This document shows positions 63,505-64,000 of a stretch of DNA of 64,000 bases, piece after piece. The notes below the pieces were generated by a model. That model ran no database searches. It saw only the letters and a program-made list of their open reading frames with translations, and was not told the origin of the DNA. The stretch's first letter is position 1; each line of letters starts with the position of its first letter. Source of the stretch: Acidobacteriota bacterium (GTDB taxonomy: Bacteria; Acidobacteriota; Terriglobia; Bryobacterales; Bryobacteraceae); the NCBI GenBank assembly GCA_025352795.1, contig JANXSF010000020.1:62001-126000 (forward strand). Direction: 5' to 3'. The translations under genes were made by a program, and so were the position numbers.

Positions 63505-64000
63505 AGGGTGACTCTACTATCCTGGGCCAGTTTCTTATTGAAGGTGCGCAGGGCTTCTGTATCCGGGTCCGTAACCGTCGCGTCAATTACTTTGCCAGAC
63601 CACAGCACATTGTCTACGGCGATCAAACCGCCGGGGCGGATCAAGGTAAATACAGCATCGTAATAATGGCCGTAATTGGCTTTGTCGGCGTCAATAAATG
63701 CAAAGTCGAAAGTACCGGTTTGGCCATCATCAATCAGGTCCTGTAGCGTGTTCATGGCCGGAGCAATGCGCAGGTCAATCTTGTGTTCCACGCCTGCTTC
63801 TTTCCAATAGCGCCGGGCAATGGAGGTCCACTCTTCGTTGATATCGCAAGCAATGATCTTGCCGTCATGGGGAAGTGCGCGGGCCACTGCAAGGGATGAA
63901 TAGCCTGTGAATACGCCAATTTCAATGGTGCGACGGAATCGCCCTAAGTGGGTAAGCACCGTAAACAGCGCACCTTGTTCCGGGGTGATTTGCATGATGG
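63456..64000 (-). CDS. SAM-dependent O-methyltransferase (caffeoyl-CoA OMT type), N-terminus outside window
   Basis: About 180 visible residues of a class I O-methyltransferase: ITPEQGALFTVLTHL, the SAM-binding TIEIGVFTGYSSLAVARALP, CDINEEW, the metal-site FDFAFIDADKANYGHYYD and GGLIAVDNVLWSGKVID. The family is about 220 residues long, so 35-40 residues are missing at the edge. An ATG seen at 63995 sits inside the conserved QITPEQG region and is unlikely to be the true start. Substrate unknown. Confidence 0.9.
   Translation of the reverse strand, partial: IMQITPEQGALFTVLTHLGRFRRTIEIGVFTGYSSLAVARALPHDGKIIACDINEEWTSIARRYWKEAGVEHKIDLRIAPAMNTLQDLIDDGQTGTFDFAFIDADKANYGHYYDAVFTLIRPGGLIAVDNVLWSGKVIDATVTDPDTEALRTFNKKLAQDSRVTLCMLTIGDGLTLAVKK

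Overview
The window is a dense chromosomal segment of about 52% GC by eye, with more than 50 protein genes, one tRNA and no gene-free stretch over 300 bases. It suggests an Acidobacteriota of the Bryobacterales (Solibacter/Bryobacter-like) group. The evidence is an ADOP-type duplicated MacB/FtsX permease, an SBBP-repeat protein ending in a TIGR03437-like C-terminal domain, and a HXXSHH/DUF1552 plus planctomycete-type cytochrome pair, all families known to be abundant in that group. No insertion sequence, prophage, integrase or CRISPR array was seen.

Layout. 1-4.0 kb (minus strand): mtnP (partial), a MeaB GTPase fused to methylmalonyl-CoA epimerase, an acyl-CoA dehydrogenase and a secreted Gfo/Idh/MocA oxidoreductase; this points to propionyl/methylmalonyl-CoA and acyl-CoA metabolism. 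4.0-5.3 kb: a hypothetical gene, then a DUF433/DUF5615 toxin-antitoxin-like pair whose toxin half is frameshifted. 5.3-11.5 kb: a small secreted SnoaL-like protein, glcE-glcF (no glcD), a secreted esterase, two membrane-anchored proteins of unknown role, and rpsU with a leader hairpin and a downstream terminator. 11.7-18.2 kb (plus): a compact oligopeptide/nickel-type ABC transporter operon (two permeases, binding protein, ATPase) that runs by a TAATG junction into a membrane HD-GYP-GAF-GGDEF protein. 18.2-26.4 kb (minus): a long aromatic amino acid operon, PPIase-trpC-trpF-trpB-trpA-chorismate mutase-DAHP synthase-tyrA-peptidoglycan-binding protein-ald, with many ATGA-type overlaps and no trpE, trpG or trpD.

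26.4-34.3 kb: a phospholipase B/acyltransferase-like Ntn hydrolase, a secreted amidohydrolase, an MGDG-synthase-like glycosyltransferase, hrpB, an alanine-glyoxylate-type aminotransferase and an intact VapBC pair. 34.3-45.6 kb: the ADOP permease, an FAD oxidoreductase translationally coupled to a NapH-like membrane polyferredoxin, a degenerate nucleoside-hydrolase-like protein next to the DUF1552/PSD-cytochrome pair, and a DUF885 lipoprotein peptidase. 45.7-49.8 kb: tRNA-Arg(TCT), pdxH, and the acpP-fabF-etfB-etfA operon with a good sigma-70-like promoter. 50-64 kb: a small Cys-motif protein, an orphan cytochrome oxidase subunit III, a membrane protein of unknown function, a cupin and an aldo/keto reductase, two GNAT-like proteins, the SBBP protein, a second HD-GYP-GAF-GGDEF paralogue, priA and a truncated O-methyltransferase.

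The best leads are the MeaB-Mce fusion, the coupling of peptide uptake to a bifunctional cyclic-di-GMP protein (with a full-length paralogue 40 kb away), the FAD/polyferredoxin module, and several genes whose -10-like hexamer lies so close to the start codon that leaderless transcripts are likely. I did not find a clearly new defence or mobile system.
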